This document shows, in pieces, positions 24,329 through 33,513 of a DNA stretch of 64,000 bases. The notes beneath the pieces are model-generated. The model saw only the letters and a program-made list of their open reading frames with translations. It searched no databases and was not told the origin of the DNA. Numbering within the stretch: position 1 is the stretch's first letter; each line of letters opens with the position of its first letter. The translations under genes and the position numbers were made by a program. The stretch is from Parerythrobacter aestuarii (GTDB lineage: Bacteria > Pseudomonadota > Alphaproteobacteria > Sphingomonadales > Sphingomonadaceae): assembly GCF_030140925.1 (NCBI RefSeq), contig NZ_JARBWD010000002.1, positions 62,001 to 126,000 of the forward strand. Reading direction: 5' to 3'.

Positions 24329-25903
24329 ATGCCAAAACATACTATCCAGACTATTCATCTGAGAAACTTCAAGGGCTTCCGGAACAGGAAGATCGAAGGT
24401 CTTGATGCCAGCTTGAATATCTTCATCGGAGATAATGACACCGGGAAAAGCAGCATTCTACAGGCGATCGATCTGGTTTTGGGAGCCAATACCAGCCGGG
24501 TCGACGCCATTGGATTAGAAAAACTCATCAATCAATCGGCGGTGAGCGAATTTCTAAGCAAGCAGGAGCGAAAGGTCGAAGATCTCCCTGAAATGGAGAT
24601 CGACCTATATCTTTCCGACACCCAACGGCCCGAGTTCGACGGGCAGCACAACATTGAGCAGATTGAGGCGCATGGCATCTACCTCAGATGCAGGCCTAGA
24701 GATGAGCTTTTTGAGCAAATCAGCGAGGTGATCAAACAGCCTGATATCGCCTTTCCCTACGATTACTATATGGTCGAAATAAAAGGTTTCGGTGGTGAGG
24801 CGCTATCTCCTTACAAGAAGCCGCTCGACTGTCTGGTGCTCGACACCACAAAAATCAGCACGGAGTATGCTTCCAAGGCGTACATCAATACGATGTACCA
24901 AGCGCATGTAAAAGATGAAGAAAAGCACGCTCTGAAATATGCCTACCGACAAGTGAAGGACAGCTACTCGAAGGAACAACTTGCTGAACTGAACGAGCGC
25001 TTAGACGCTGGCTACGGCTTCTCGGTCAAGAATAGCTCCAAGGCCAACCTTGAAACTGACCTTACCATTTCTCGCGAGGGGATCGATATTGATAACCTTG
25101 GAATGGGTAGCCAGTGCTTCGTTCGCACCGAATTTGCCTTAGCTAAGAAGGCGAATATCGACGTGGTGCTCTTGGAGGAGCCCGAAAACCATCTAAGTCA
25201 GGCTAATATGAAGAGGCTGATCAAGGTCATCGAGGATGGCAGTGAATCTCAGATTTTCATAGCCACACATAGCTCACTCATTTGCTCACGCCTTGATCTT
25301 CGGCACGCAATCTTGCTCGGTCCACCAGGCGCTGAGCCTATAAAGTTGGATGCCTTGCCCAAAGACACAGCGGAGTTCTTCATGAGGGCTCCGGACAATT
25401 CAGTGCTTGAATTTGTTCTTTCCAGTAGAGCGCTGCTTGTTGAGGGGGATGCAGAATATATTCTGATGGAAGCTTTCTATCAAAATCTGACGGGAGAACC
25501 TCTCTTCGGCTCTGGTGTTGATGTGATTGCGATCGGAGGGATCAGCTTCCCGAGATACCTAGATATCGCAAAACTCTTGGGCATTCGGACTGTGGTGATC
25601 ACCGATAATGACGGCAATGGGCAAACTACCTGCGTTGAACGTTACGAACCATATGCTGACGCCGCGACAATAAACGTCGCCTACGATCCTGATGACGCTC
25701 GGTCGACATTCGAAATTTGCGTCTATCAGGACAATTCAGAATTGTGCGAAGGACTGTTCGCTGAAGGTAGAAGGACTCTAACCGTCCAAGAGTACATGCT
25801 GAAGAATAAGTCCGAAGCAGCTTTCGCCATTGCCTCTTCGAAACCGGACGATGTTGTGGTGCCTGCGTACATAGCCGAAGCGATAACATGGATAAGAAGC
25901 TAG
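24329..25903 (+). CDS. OLD-family ATPase-nuclease, GajA-like
   Basis: The protein has 524 residues from the ATG at 24329 (a TTG one codon earlier is also in frame). It has an ABC-type ATPase domain with Walker A GDNDTGKSS (34-42) and the signature/Walker B region VVLLEEPENHLS with the following IFIATHSS. A TOPRIM nuclease domain follows, with VEGDAEYIL (E372, D374) and ITDNDGN (D426, D428). OLD nucleases of this layout, next to a UvrD-like helicase, form Gabija anti-phage systems in which GajA cuts DNA when nucleotide levels fall. Length is close to GajA. The helicase gene starts inside the last codons (16-base overlap). Confidence 0.85.
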   Translation: MPKHTIQTIHLRNFKGFRNRKIEGLDASLNIFIGDNDTGKSSILQAIDLVLGANTSRVDAIGLEKLINQSAVSEFLSKQERKVEDLPEMEIDLYLSDTQRPEFDGQHNIEQIEAHGIYLRCRPRDELFEQISEVIKQPDIAFPYDYYMVEIKGFGGEALSPYKKPLDCLVLDTTKISTEYASKAYINTMYQAHVKDEEKHALKYAYRQVKDSYSKEQLAELNERLDAGYGFSVKNSSKANLETDLTISREGIDIDNLGMGSQCFVRTEFALAKKANIDVVLLEEPENHLSQANMKRLIKVIEDGSESQIFIATHSSLICSRLDLRHAILLGPPGAEPIKLDALPKDTAEFFMRAPDNSVLEFVLSSRALLVEGDAEYILMEAFYQNLTGEPLFGSGVDVIAIGGISFPRYLDIAKLLGIRTVVITDNDGNGQTTCVERYEPYADAATINVAYDPDDARSTFEICVYQDNSELCEGLFAEGRRTLTVQEYMLKNKSEAAFAIASSKPDDVVVPAYIAEAITWIRS

Positions 25904-26919
25904 TTTTTGCAGTTGCTGGTTCGGGCAAAACCTCACTTATTCTCAACTCGATTGATGATGCAAAGCGCTCGCTGATTATCACCTACACCAACGAAAATCT
26001 GAGGAGCATAGAAGCTAGCCTAATCGAGAAGTACGGCCACTTGCCAAGCCATATCCATGTCAGGTCGTACTTCTCGTTCCTCTACAGCTTTTGCCTCAGG
26101 CCGTATGTCTCGTACAAACTTCGAGACAATGCTTACACTTGGAAGCTACCGACGAGATCAAGGGCGAAGACGACAGATGCGAGGTACTATGTAAGCCCGC
26201 GCAGGTATATTTATGGAAACCGGGCAGCGAAACTGGTCTCTGTTGCCGGACTAATGGACAAGGTGCGTCGCCGCTTGGCGCGGTATTACGACGATCTATA
26301 TGTCGATGAGGTGCAGGATTTTGCGGCGCACGACTTCAACTTCTTGCTGGAGCTATCTGCAACTGACATCGACGTGCTTCTTGTTGGGGATTTTTTCCAA
26401 CACACCTTCGACACGAGCCGGGACGGCAATGTCCGGAAAAATCTGCACAAGAAAGGCCCTGGTGCGTACTTGAAGGAGTTCGAGGCCGCAGGCTTCGAAA
26501 TTGACACTGATTCACTCGACAAAACTTGGAGGTGTAGCGCAGCGGTTTGTGCTTTCATCCAGTCTAACATCGGGATCAATATATCCAGTGCCCGCGAAGA
26601 GGACACGAAGGTCCACTTGATTAAGGATGCGGGCGAGGCTTTGAGGCTCTTCGATGATGATGAGAAAGTTAAGCTCTTTTATCAAGAATCTAAGAAATAC
26701 CCATGTCACTCAAACAATTGGGGGAAATGCAAGGGACTGAATAGGTATGGGGATGTTTGTGTTGTTCTGAACAGGACGACTGCCAAAGCCTTTGAGGACG
26801 GTAAGCTTGCTGATCTACCCGAAGCGACACGAAACAAGCTATACGTAGCGTGCTCCCGAGCCCGTGGAGACCTCTACATCTTGCTAGAGGACCATGTCAG
26901 AAGCCGAAAGCGCAACTAA
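25888..26919 (+). CDS. Short UvrD-like helicase, GajB-like
   Basis: This 343-residue superfamily 1 helicase has Walker A AVAGSGKTS (residues 8-16), Walker B LYVDEVQDF, GDFFQHTF as motif III, KTWRCSA as motif IV, and C-terminal VACSRARGDLYIL as motif VI. All core motifs are present, although the protein is much shorter than the roughly 490 residues usual for GajB, with small insert domains. It overlaps the OLD nuclease gene by 16 bases, so the two are translated together. The pair is read as a compact Gabija variant; a different OLD-helicase system is possible. Confidence 0.8.
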   Translation: MDKKLVFAVAGSGKTSLILNSIDDAKRSLIITYTNENLRSIEASLIEKYGHLPSHIHVRSYFSFLYSFCLRPYVSYKLRDNAYTWKLPTRSRAKTTDARYYVSPRRYIYGNRAAKLVSVAGLMDKVRRRLARYYDDLYVDEVQDFAAHDFNFLLELSATDIDVLLVGDFFQHTFDTSRDGNVRKNLHKKGPGAYLKEFEAAGFEIDTDSLDKTWRCSAAVCAFIQSNIGINISSAREEDTKVHLIKDAGEALRLFDDDEKVKLFYQESKKYPCHSNNWGKCKGLNRYGDVCVVLNRTTAKAFEDGKLADLPEATRNKLYVACSRARGDLYILLEDHVRSRKRN

Positions 26920-26949
26920 CTCCTGCGATCCAAGCCATCAAACCCAACC

Positions 26950-28125
26950 TCAGGCTTGTTTTGAAGCTTTCGGGAGCAACCATGCAGACCATTGCCTCAT
27001 CAGCTCTCGCCTTTTCTCCAAACGATCGGACCTTTGATAGGCTCCCACAACTCCAGCGTCGACCTGGTGGCCAAGGGCAGCTTCCTTCACCTCAAATGCG
27101 GCTTCAGTTTGCTCTTCACACCACGTCCGAAAGGTTGCCCTGAAGCCATGAGGTCTCGCTTCGTAGCCTTCGCGCTTCATAAAGCTCGACATAGCCATAT
27201 CTGAAATTGGCTTCCCGCGCAGCGCGGGGAAGAAGAATTCGTTTTCAGATTTGGATCGTGCGATGCTGAGAACAGATATTGCTTCTTGGGTCAGAGGGAC
27301 TCTGTGTTCGCGGCCAGTCTTTGTACGCTCCGGCGAGAGAACCCATACGTCACCATCAATCTCGGAAGCCGACGCTAAGCGAACTTCAGTCGTTCTGGCG
27401 ACCGTGAGCATAAGAAAGCGCAGCGCAAGCGCCGCTGTGTGGTCAAAGCTACATAGCCACCGATAGAATTCTGGGGCTTCAGCATAGGGCATGGCAGGAA
27501 TGTGAGTGGTTTGATGGCGCTGCTTCCCCATAAGCGCTCTTGCCTTCGCTGGTGCTTGTAGATCGACATCCAAGCCAAGTGCTGCTGCATATTTCAGTGT
27601 TTGGCCGATGTGCCCAAGAGATTTGCGAGCGGTTTCAGCCTTGGAATGCCAGATCGGCTCCAGCGTAGCTTTGATCTGGTGCTGATCTATTTCCTCAACA
27701 GGCAAGCTGCCAATTTTTGGCAGTACATGACCTTCTAACAGTCCAAGCCAGCGCTTGCGCGCATTTGCGTTCTTGAGCTCAACCCTCTTCGCTTCGAAGC
27801 ACCCACGTGCTGCTTCTTCCAAGGTTACAGTCTTGGGGGCAAGACTATGCTTTGAACGCTCGGTGATGGGATCGAGCCCCTCACGCACTGCCTTTCGGGC
27901 GTCCGCGGCCCGGTCTCTAGCCTCAGAAATGGAGACATCGGGCCAGCGACCTAATCCCATTTCGCGGCGTTTGCGGTTGATGACAAGGCGCAGGGTCCAT
28001 TTTCCAGCCTCTTTCGACCGCTTGACTAACCATAGCCCCTGACCGTCAGCGTATTTGCCAGGGCCCGCGTTCTTGGCCTTCATTTGTGTAAGTGCGTTGT
28101 AGAGCACCGGTCCACCTTTTGGCAC
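26950..28125 (-). CDS. Tyrosine-type integrase (P4-like, DUF4102 N-terminus)
   Basis: The frame gives 391 residues from a GTG at 28125; a GTG at 28107, preceded by AAAAGGTGG, and an ATG at 28083 are alternative starts. The N-terminal arm-binding domain has GKYADGQGLWLV. The catalytic domain shows Arg244 in VARTTEVRL, HGFR (His326, Arg329), LGH (His353) and the nucleophile Tyr363 in GAYQRS. Integrases of this group insert islands into tRNA 3' ends. It lies at the right edge of the island, 157 bases from a tRNA-Leu 3' fragment, and is intact. Confidence 0.9.
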   Translation of the reverse strand: MPKGGPVLYNALTQMKAKNAGPGKYADGQGLWLVKRSKEAGKWTLRLVINRKRREMGLGRWPDVSISEARDRAADARKAVREGLDPITERSKHSLAPKTVTLEEAARGCFEAKRVELKNANARKRWLGLLEGHVLPKIGSLPVEEIDQHQIKATLEPIWHSKAETARKSLGHIGQTLKYAAALGLDVDLQAPAKARALMGKQRHQTTHIPAMPYAEAPEFYRWLCSFDHTAALALRFLMLTVARTTEVRLASASEIDGDVWVLSPERTKTGREHRVPLTQEAISVLSIARSKSENEFFFPALRGKPISDMAMSSFMKREGYEARPHGFRATFRTWCEEQTEAAFEVKEAALGHQVDAGVVGAYQRSDRLEKRRELMRQWSAWLLPKASKQA

Positions 28126-28173
28126 TTTGGGACTCTAACTTTTCAGTCCACCCGATAGTCCACCTTTTGACAC
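28110..28173. repeat. GTCCACC repeats at the integrase 5' end
   Basis: GTCCACC occurs at 28110-28116, 28146-28152 and 28158-28164. The first and third extend to TCCACCTTTTGGCAC (28111-28125) and TCCACCTTTTGACAC (28159-28173). Such short direct repeats beside an integrase gene and its attachment site could be arm-type integrase sites or operator sites for integrase control. Confidence 0.45.
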
Positions 28174-28281
28174 GCGAAACTGTGAAAATCAATGTTCATG
28201 TATGTTGGGGGCATCTAATCCATATCATTGTGAAATAACGCGAAAAAATGCCAATATGTTCAACTATGTGGAAATGGGTGT

Positions 28282-28301
28282 GAGTCCTCTTCTGGGCACC
28301 A
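28282..28301 (+). other. tRNA-Leu 3'-end fragment: right attachment site of the island
   Basis: GAGTCCTCTTCTGGGCACCA is the 3' end (T-arm, acceptor strand and CCA) of a common alphaproteobacterial tRNA-Leu. The sequence before it does not continue the tRNA, so it is a fragment and not a gene. Beside a P4-like integrase, and at the point where G+C rises, it is best read as the attachment core left at the right junction. The intact tRNA-Leu should then be at the left end of the island, outside the window. Confidence 0.7.
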
Positions 28302-28624
28302 TCAGCTTTCAACCCTTGAATCCAAGAACATTGAAACGCGCCAGCCTTGGCTCGCCGATTGCGGTTGTCCTGTTGAATCACCAAGCGGAATCCCGTTCCC
28401 CTGTCCGGTCAGGGGAAGTCATGCGCGGTCCCGTTTCTCGCTGATGCGAAGTATGCAGCGCGACGGCGGGGCTTCTTCTTGCCGGCTATTGGTACCGGCG
28501 CGAACGTAAAATCTCGTAAATTCAGCACTGCTAAACGGCTGAACTGCTTCCATTATTTCATTTACACGTTACATTTCTGAATGCCCTGCCGGCGGCATTG
28601 AGGACAGCCGGCGCAGGATTGGAA
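28302..28624. other. Non-coding region between the island and the core chromosome
   Basis: About 320 bases contain no convincing gene. A short hairpin, GCCGG with CCGGC, is near 28480-28500. The promoter of the downstream response-regulator gene must lie in the second half, but no clear -35/-10 pair stands out. Confidence 0.4.
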
Positions 28625-29329
28625 ATGCCTATGCGTGTCGCAATAGCCGATGATGATCCCGAATTGCTGGAGCAGCTCGCTGCGGCTTTGGACGGGTCAT
28701 CCCACAATTTTGATCGCTACAGGAACGGGGCCGAGATGCTTACCGGTCTCAAGCGCGAAACCTATGATGTTGTGCTGATCGACTGGAACATGCCGGGCAA
28801 GACCGGGTTGGAGATCGTTAACTGGGCGACGGCAAATCTATCGCCGCCGCCGGCGATGATCCTGATTACCAGCCGGGCGGACAAGCAGGACGTGGTCAAG
28901 GGCCTCGAAGCCGGCGCGATCGACTATATCGTCAAGCCGGAAAGCAATGAAGTGATCCTGGCACGGATCGAAGCAGCCGTGCGCAAGGTTCGCAGTAGCC
29001 AGAAGCCACGCTTCGAAGAGTTCGGGCAGTATCGCATCGACCGGTTGCAGGAGACCATCGAGCGCGAGGGAAAGCCGGTCAAGCTGACGGCCAAGGAGTT
29101 CAAGGTTGCCGAACTGTTGTTCGACAATCTCAACCGACCGCTTTCGCGCAACTACATCTTCTCGCAGGTCTGGAACGGCTCGCCTGACATGGAGACCCGG
29201 ACCCTCGACATGCACATTTCGCGGGTCCGCTCCAAGCTGGAATTGCGCCCGCAAAATGGATTTGCGATACAAACCGTGTTCGGTTTCGGCTATCGTATGG
29301 ATGATTACGACGCCACCGCGGAGGAATAG
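28625..29329 (+). CDS. OmpR/PhoB-family response regulator
   Basis: The protein has 234 residues from the ATG at 28625 (another ATG at 28631; a TTG at 28598 is less likely). The receiver domain (about 3-120) has the acidic patch ADDD (9-11), the phosphoacceptor Asp53 in LIDWNMPG, and the KP of IVKPES. The winged-helix DNA-binding domain (about 135-225) has LTAKEFKVAELLF and TLDMHISRVRSKL. The CHASE2 histidine kinase on the opposite strand at 29,888 is the likely partner. A lipoprotein gene follows after three bases. Confidence 0.9.
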   Translation: MPMRVAIADDDPELLEQLAAALDGSSHNFDRYRNGAEMLTGLKRETYDVVLIDWNMPGKTGLEIVNWATANLSPPPAMILITSRADKQDVVKGLEAGAIDYIVKPESNEVILARIEAAVRKVRSSQKPRFEEFGQYRIDRLQETIEREGKPVKLTAKEFKVAELLFDNLNRPLSRNYIFSQVWNGSPDMETRTLDMHISRVRSKLELRPQNGFAIQTVFGFGYRMDDYDATAEE

Positions 29330-29332
29330 TCC

Positions 29333-29878
29333 ATGACCAAGCCTGACGGGCCGGCGGCCTGTATGGCGGTGCGACGGATCGCGCTGGCGTTGACGCCTGT
29401 AATGCTTGCGGCCTGTGCTGTGGCAACGCCTTTCGACATCAACTCCAGCGGAAAAGGTATCGCGGGTCCGACAAGCATTGCCTTGAGCGATGCCGGTGCC
29501 GACGGCGGTGACCGGGCAAGGCTTGAGCAAGCGCTGGGCCAGGCGTTCGCCAGGCATTCCGTCGCACTCTCCAGCGATGCACGCTACCTTGCAGATTATT
29601 CGATATCGATCGGGGACGCCGAAGGGGGTCTGACAACCTCTACCCAAGCCGCAGGCCAGGAGGCCATCGACTGGGAAGCGCGCCCACGCAAGTCGCGGCT
29701 TTTCGACGGCTGCGATGCCAAGCGGCTGCGAGCAACACTGGTCTTGCTGGATCGCCAGACCGGCTCGCGTGTCTATCGGGGCGAAGGAGAAGCGACGGCT
29801 TGCGGGTTCTCGGATGCGGAACTGTCAGCGTTTGCCGATCGCCTCGTCAGCGATGCGCTGGACCGCAGGCCGCGCTGA
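29333..29878 (+). CDS. Small lipoprotein, unknown function
   Basis: This 181-residue protein has a lipoprotein signal: basic VRRIALALTPVMLAAC with lipobox cysteine at residue 28. The mature part is small and soluble, and its pattern is like that of DUF4136-type or similar outer-membrane lipoproteins, but no family is firm. GAGGA lies seven bases before the ATG. It directly follows the response-regulator gene and is convergent with the histidine kinase, ten bases away. Confidence 0.65.
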   Translation: MTKPDGPAACMAVRRIALALTPVMLAACAVATPFDINSSGKGIAGPTSIALSDAGADGGDRARLEQALGQAFARHSVALSSDARYLADYSISIGDAEGGLTTSTQAAGQEAIDWEARPRKSRLFDGCDAKRLRATLVLLDRQTGSRVYRGEGEATACGFSDAELSAFADRLVSDALDRRPR

Positions 29879-29887
29879 GAAATACCT

Positions 29888-32071
29888 TTATTCAGCTGGC
29901 AGCGTGACGACGAATCGCGTGCCCTGCCCGGCCTCCGACTTGACGTCGATCACCCCGCCATGCGTGTCGACCACGCGTTTTACGAATGCGAGGCCGAGCC
30001 CGGCGCTAGGGCCGGCATGCTGTTCATGCGCTCCGAACCGCGCAAATGGGTTGGCTTGCCGCTCTTCCGACAACCCCGGGCCCTCATCGGCAATGGTGAG
30101 AGCGACAGTGCCATCCGCAGGCTTGGCTACGGAGACATGAACCGAGGTCTCGGCTGGTGAGTACTTGAGCGCATTGCCAATCAGATTGTCGAGAAGCCTG
30201 GCAATCAACGAAGCATCGACGAGCGCATAGACAGGTTCTTCCGGCAGGTCTTGAGCGATGGTGATCTTTCTTGCCCTCGCCTGCGCAAAGAAGCGGTCGC
30301 AGGCTTCTTCACTGAGCGCCACCAGGTCCGTGTCCTCGCGGCTGATCTCCGCTTCTTCTAGCCGCGCCAGCTGGACGAAATCGTCGGCCAGCTTGAGCGT
30401 GCGTTCGGCCTGGTTGCGGATCCGCTTGAACAACTTGCCGGTATCCGGCTCGCCATTGGCACGGCTGGCGAGACCGATGATCGCAGCTTGCGGCGTGCGC
30501 ATGTCATGCGAGAGGAACTCCAGCATCTGTTTGCGTTCCTCTTCGCGCCGGCGGATCTCCGTGACTTCACGCAGGGCGAGGATTTCGCCGCTCCTCGACG
30601 GCGCATCCGCGCTACCCAATTGTGCGCGGGCCAGAAGGAAAGTCTTGCCATCGGCAGTCTCAATCTCTCCGCGATCCTGACGCAGCCTTGCCTGCACTTC
30701 CAACAGCAGTTCCTGCAAGCTGGGGGCATCGCCTTCGCGCCATGCGGCGAAGAGGCTTTGCGCGCGGGCGTTCATCATTTGTGTATGACCTTCGGAGTCG
30801 AGCACGATGATGGCATCGGGCGCAGCTTCGATCACCTGCCGGAGGAAGGCGAGGGAATCCTGTACATTGTGCACCAGTCGCCGAACGCGGGAAACCTGCC
30901 GTGCGATGAAGTCGACCCCTTCTTCATCGCGGCCACCACGGTCGGCACTCACGAGCCGGCGCGCCTCGTTATCGAGATAGGTGCTGACAGCTGTCAGTCG
31001 CCGCCAGCTCCACAACGGATAAGCAAGCAGAATCACCAGCGCCAGCGCCCCGATCGGGAGCCACTGTCCGGTCAGCGGCACCATCGCGATCGTTCCAACC
31101 AGCAGCAGCGCTAGCAGGGCTACCGCTGAAACCAGGCCGTAGCGAGGTGGTAGGAACCAGAAGGCGAGGAACAGCAGGACCAGCGAGACGACCGACACCA
31201 CAAGCTGAGCAGGCATTCCCATTGGCGTGACGACGCGCTGTGCCATCAGGGCATTGAGGAGGTTTGCCTGTGTCTCGACACCGGGCATCAATTCGACAGT
31301 ACCGGCGGCGACAGAATATCGATCTCCCAGTCCCGCAGATGTTGCTCCGACCAAGACGATCTTTCCGGTGAGTGCGCCTTCAAGCAAGCGACCCTGGAGT
31401 ACTTCGGCAGCGGAGATAGTTGGAAAGGCTCCAATGGGTTGGAAGGGGATGATCGGACGGTTGCCGGCATCTTCCGGCGCTCCGTGGTAGGGTGTTGGCA
31501 AGCCCAGCTCCTCCATCCCGACCGCCACGAAATGCGGAAAGACGGCCTCGCCGAGCGGCTGCTCAAGAGTGAAACGGCGAAGTAGCCCGTCATTGTCCAG
31601 TTCGGCACCGACATGACCGATGCCGGCTGCCGCAGCTCCGAGCGATGGAAGGGGCATGACTGGCTGAAACGCGTCAGCTGTGTTGGGAGTCAGCCCGAAG
31701 GTATGCGGGAGAACGACATGGCCTGCCTGCGCTATCGCATCGGCAAGCGCCGTGTCATCTTCAGTTGTGGTTGGTTCGACAAACAGCACATCGAACAGCA
31801 CCAGCTTTGCTCCGGCAGCATCCAGCGCTTCGACGAGCCGGGCATGCGTCGATCGCGGCCACGGCCAGGCACCAATTTCGGCCAAGGCCGGGTCATCGAT
31901 CGCCACGATAACAATGTCGGGATCAACGCTGGGCCGCGCCAGGCTCGTCGCGATGTCCAGTGCGCGATTGTCGATCCTGTAGGCCGCTTCGCTCCACTGT
32001 CCCCAAATGGCGACCGCCAGCGCCACTGCCAGCAGCAGCAACCATTCCAGCCTGAGCCGCAGGGGATTCAT
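29888..32071 (-). CDS. CHASE2-domain sensor histidine kinase
   Basis: This 727-residue membrane kinase has an N-terminal membrane helix (about 8-25), a periplasmic CHASE2 domain (about 30-280, DPDIVIVAIDD), three membrane helices (about 280-350), a PAS-like domain (about 410-520), a HisKA domain with His522 in FLSHDMRTP, and a HATPase domain (DNLIGNALKYS, DEGPGLS, SAGLGLAFVKRV). CHASE2 domains sense unknown outside signals and typically sit beside FecR proteins, as here. Together with the regulator at 28,625 this forms a complete two-component system. Confidence 0.9.
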   Translation of the reverse strand: MNPLRLRLEWLLLLAVALAVAIWGQWSEAAYRIDNRALDIATSLARPSVDPDIVIVAIDDPALAEIGAWPWPRSTHARLVEALDAAGAKLVLFDVLFVEPTTTEDDTALADAIAQAGHVVLPHTFGLTPNTADAFQPVMPLPSLGAAAAGIGHVGAELDNDGLLRRFTLEQPLGEAVFPHFVAVGMEELGLPTPYHGAPEDAGNRPIIPFQPIGAFPTISAAEVLQGRLLEGALTGKIVLVGATSAGLGDRYSVAAGTVELMPGVETQANLLNALMAQRVVTPMGMPAQLVVSVVSLVLLFLAFWFLPPRYGLVSAVALLALLLVGTIAMVPLTGQWLPIGALALVILLAYPLWSWRRLTAVSTYLDNEARRLVSADRGGRDEEGVDFIARQVSRVRRLVHNVQDSLAFLRQVIEAAPDAIIVLDSEGHTQMMNARAQSLFAAWREGDAPSLQELLLEVQARLRQDRGEIETADGKTFLLARAQLGSADAPSRSGEILALREVTEIRRREEERKQMLEFLSHDMRTPQAAIIGLASRANGEPDTGKLFKRIRNQAERTLKLADDFVQLARLEEAEISREDTDLVALSEEACDRFFAQARARKITIAQDLPEEPVYALVDASLIARLLDNLIGNALKYSPAETSVHVSVAKPADGTVALTIADEGPGLSEERQANPFARFGAHEQHAGPSAGLGLAFVKRVVDTHGGVIDVKSEAGQGTRFVVTLPAE

Positions 32072-32096
32072 GGCTGCGGTCCTAACCTCATGAAAC

Positions 32097-33395
32097 CTAT
32101 TCGGAAACCACCAGCTTCTGTGTCGGGCCCCAGACTTTTAGAAGGCCTTCTTCAACCGCCTGCATCGCTGCCACGCGCCATTGGTAGGTACCGGGCTCGA
32201 GGTCGGTCAGGATGAGCCCGGTTTCCTGCATGCCGGTTTCATCCACCAGCATCCGACCAGGAGCCCCGTCCCGCCACATCTGGAAAGCGAAGAAGGTCTC
32301 GCCTTCACCTTCCGGCAGCCATTTGAACAGGAAACCATCGGCCAACGGGGATTCCTCGACTGCAGCAGAGACGTCGAGCCGTTTGCGGCGGAAACTGAAA
32401 GTCTCCGACAAGCCTTCAAGGCCGCTCGCGGAGATCGCGCGGGCGCGAACGAAATAGCGACCATTGTCGATACTGGCGAATTCTGTCGGGCCGTTGGCAA
32501 CCACCTGCTCACCGACCATTTCAAGAAAACCAGCATCGCGGGCTATCTGCGTGCGGTAAGCCGAGGCCCTGTCGAGCGGTGCTACGTTGAAGACCAGCAT
32601 CTCGCCCGTCTGTACTGCGCCGGGATCCTCGATCGCAGGAGCAGGCAACAGCGCTTCGAGCGTACCCACGCCGCTGGCGGTGCTGGCGACGCCGAAGCCA
32701 GCCCCGGTCGGGGTGCTTTCACTGCCGACAGCCACCGCAACCTCGCCTTCGACGACTTCGGTCAGGCTGCGCTCGGCGGCTTCATCATGGGCAACCCGGA
32801 ATTCAGTGCCACGCACAGACGTCACTGCAGTGGGGGTGCGCATGCGCATCCGGCCCTGTGCCTTGAGCTTGGGAGATACAGCTTCGCCTCGGCCGCTGAG
32901 AATGGCAAAATCGACATCGAGGATGTCGCCAAGCAGGTAACGCCGCGCGCGCATCAGGCGGGCCCTGGTATTCGATGGCAATGAAACCTGCGCTCCGTTG
33001 GTGGCGCGAAAGCTGACGAAGCCGGCTCGCCCAGTCGCCACGGTCTGGCCTTCGCCCAGTACCCGGTTCAGCGCCGGGGCTTCGCCATTGACTTCGACCG
33101 GGCCGGAGAAGCCGGCGACCCGCAGTTGCACATCTTCGAAGCGCAGCAGGTCGCGCGGGATCTTGAGTTCTCGCGCCACCGGCAGCAGCCGGGGATTGGC
33201 GACCCGGTTGATCCGGCGCACTTGCTCGGCAGCTGCGTCTCCGCGCAGGTATTCCTGCCCCAGGCCATAGAGCGTGTCGCCTTTCTTCACCTGGTAGGTG
33301 ATGAAGTCGTCATCTTGCGCATGCGCCGGGGCTGCCCCAAACAAGCAGGCGCAGCAGGCCGCCAGGAGAATCTGCAGAGTGGCGAATTTGTACAT
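32097..33395 (-). CDS. LysM and FecR domain secreted protein
   Basis: The start at 33395 is chosen because GAGGGAC precedes it and a signal peptide begins there (about residues 1-27, ending AHA); the open frame continues 13 codons upstream. A LysM domain (about 33-80, YQVKKGDTLYGLGQEYL) would bind peptidoglycan. A FecR domain (about 95-215, PTAVTSVRGTEFRV) follows, then two repeats like fibronectin type III. It starts 25 bases before the CHASE2 kinase gene on the same strand. The protein is likely the periplasmic sensing partner of that kinase. Confidence 0.85.
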   Translation of the reverse strand: MYKFATLQILLAACCACLFGAAPAHAQDDDFITYQVKKGDTLYGLGQEYLRGDAAAEQVRRINRVANPRLLPVARELKIPRDLLRFEDVQLRVAGFSGPVEVNGEAPALNRVLGEGQTVATGRAGFVSFRATNGAQVSLPSNTRARLMRARRYLLGDILDVDFAILSGRGEAVSPKLKAQGRMRMRTPTAVTSVRGTEFRVAHDEAAERSLTEVVEGEVAVAVGSESTPTGAGFGVASTASGVGTLEALLPAPAIEDPGAVQTGEMLVFNVAPLDRASAYRTQIARDAGFLEMVGEQVVANGPTEFASIDNGRYFVRARAISASGLEGLSETFSFRRKRLDVSAAVEESPLADGFLFKWLPEGEGETFFAFQMWRDGAPGRMLVDETGMQETGLILTDLEPGTYQWRVAAMQAVEEGLLKVWGPTQKLVVSE

Positions 33396-33513
33396 TGCTA
33401 GTCCCTCTTGTTCCTCTCCATGCCATGCCTGCACGCGTTAGGCCACGAGAAGACGGGTCGATTTTACATGAGCTTACGCTTTTGCGCAAAGCGACGGAGA
33501 GTTTGAAATAAGC

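Noticed and set aside
28198..28301. Complete tRNA gene at the island border
   Set aside because: Only the last 20 bases fit tRNA-Leu; D-arm, anticodon arm and 5' acceptor strand are absent.
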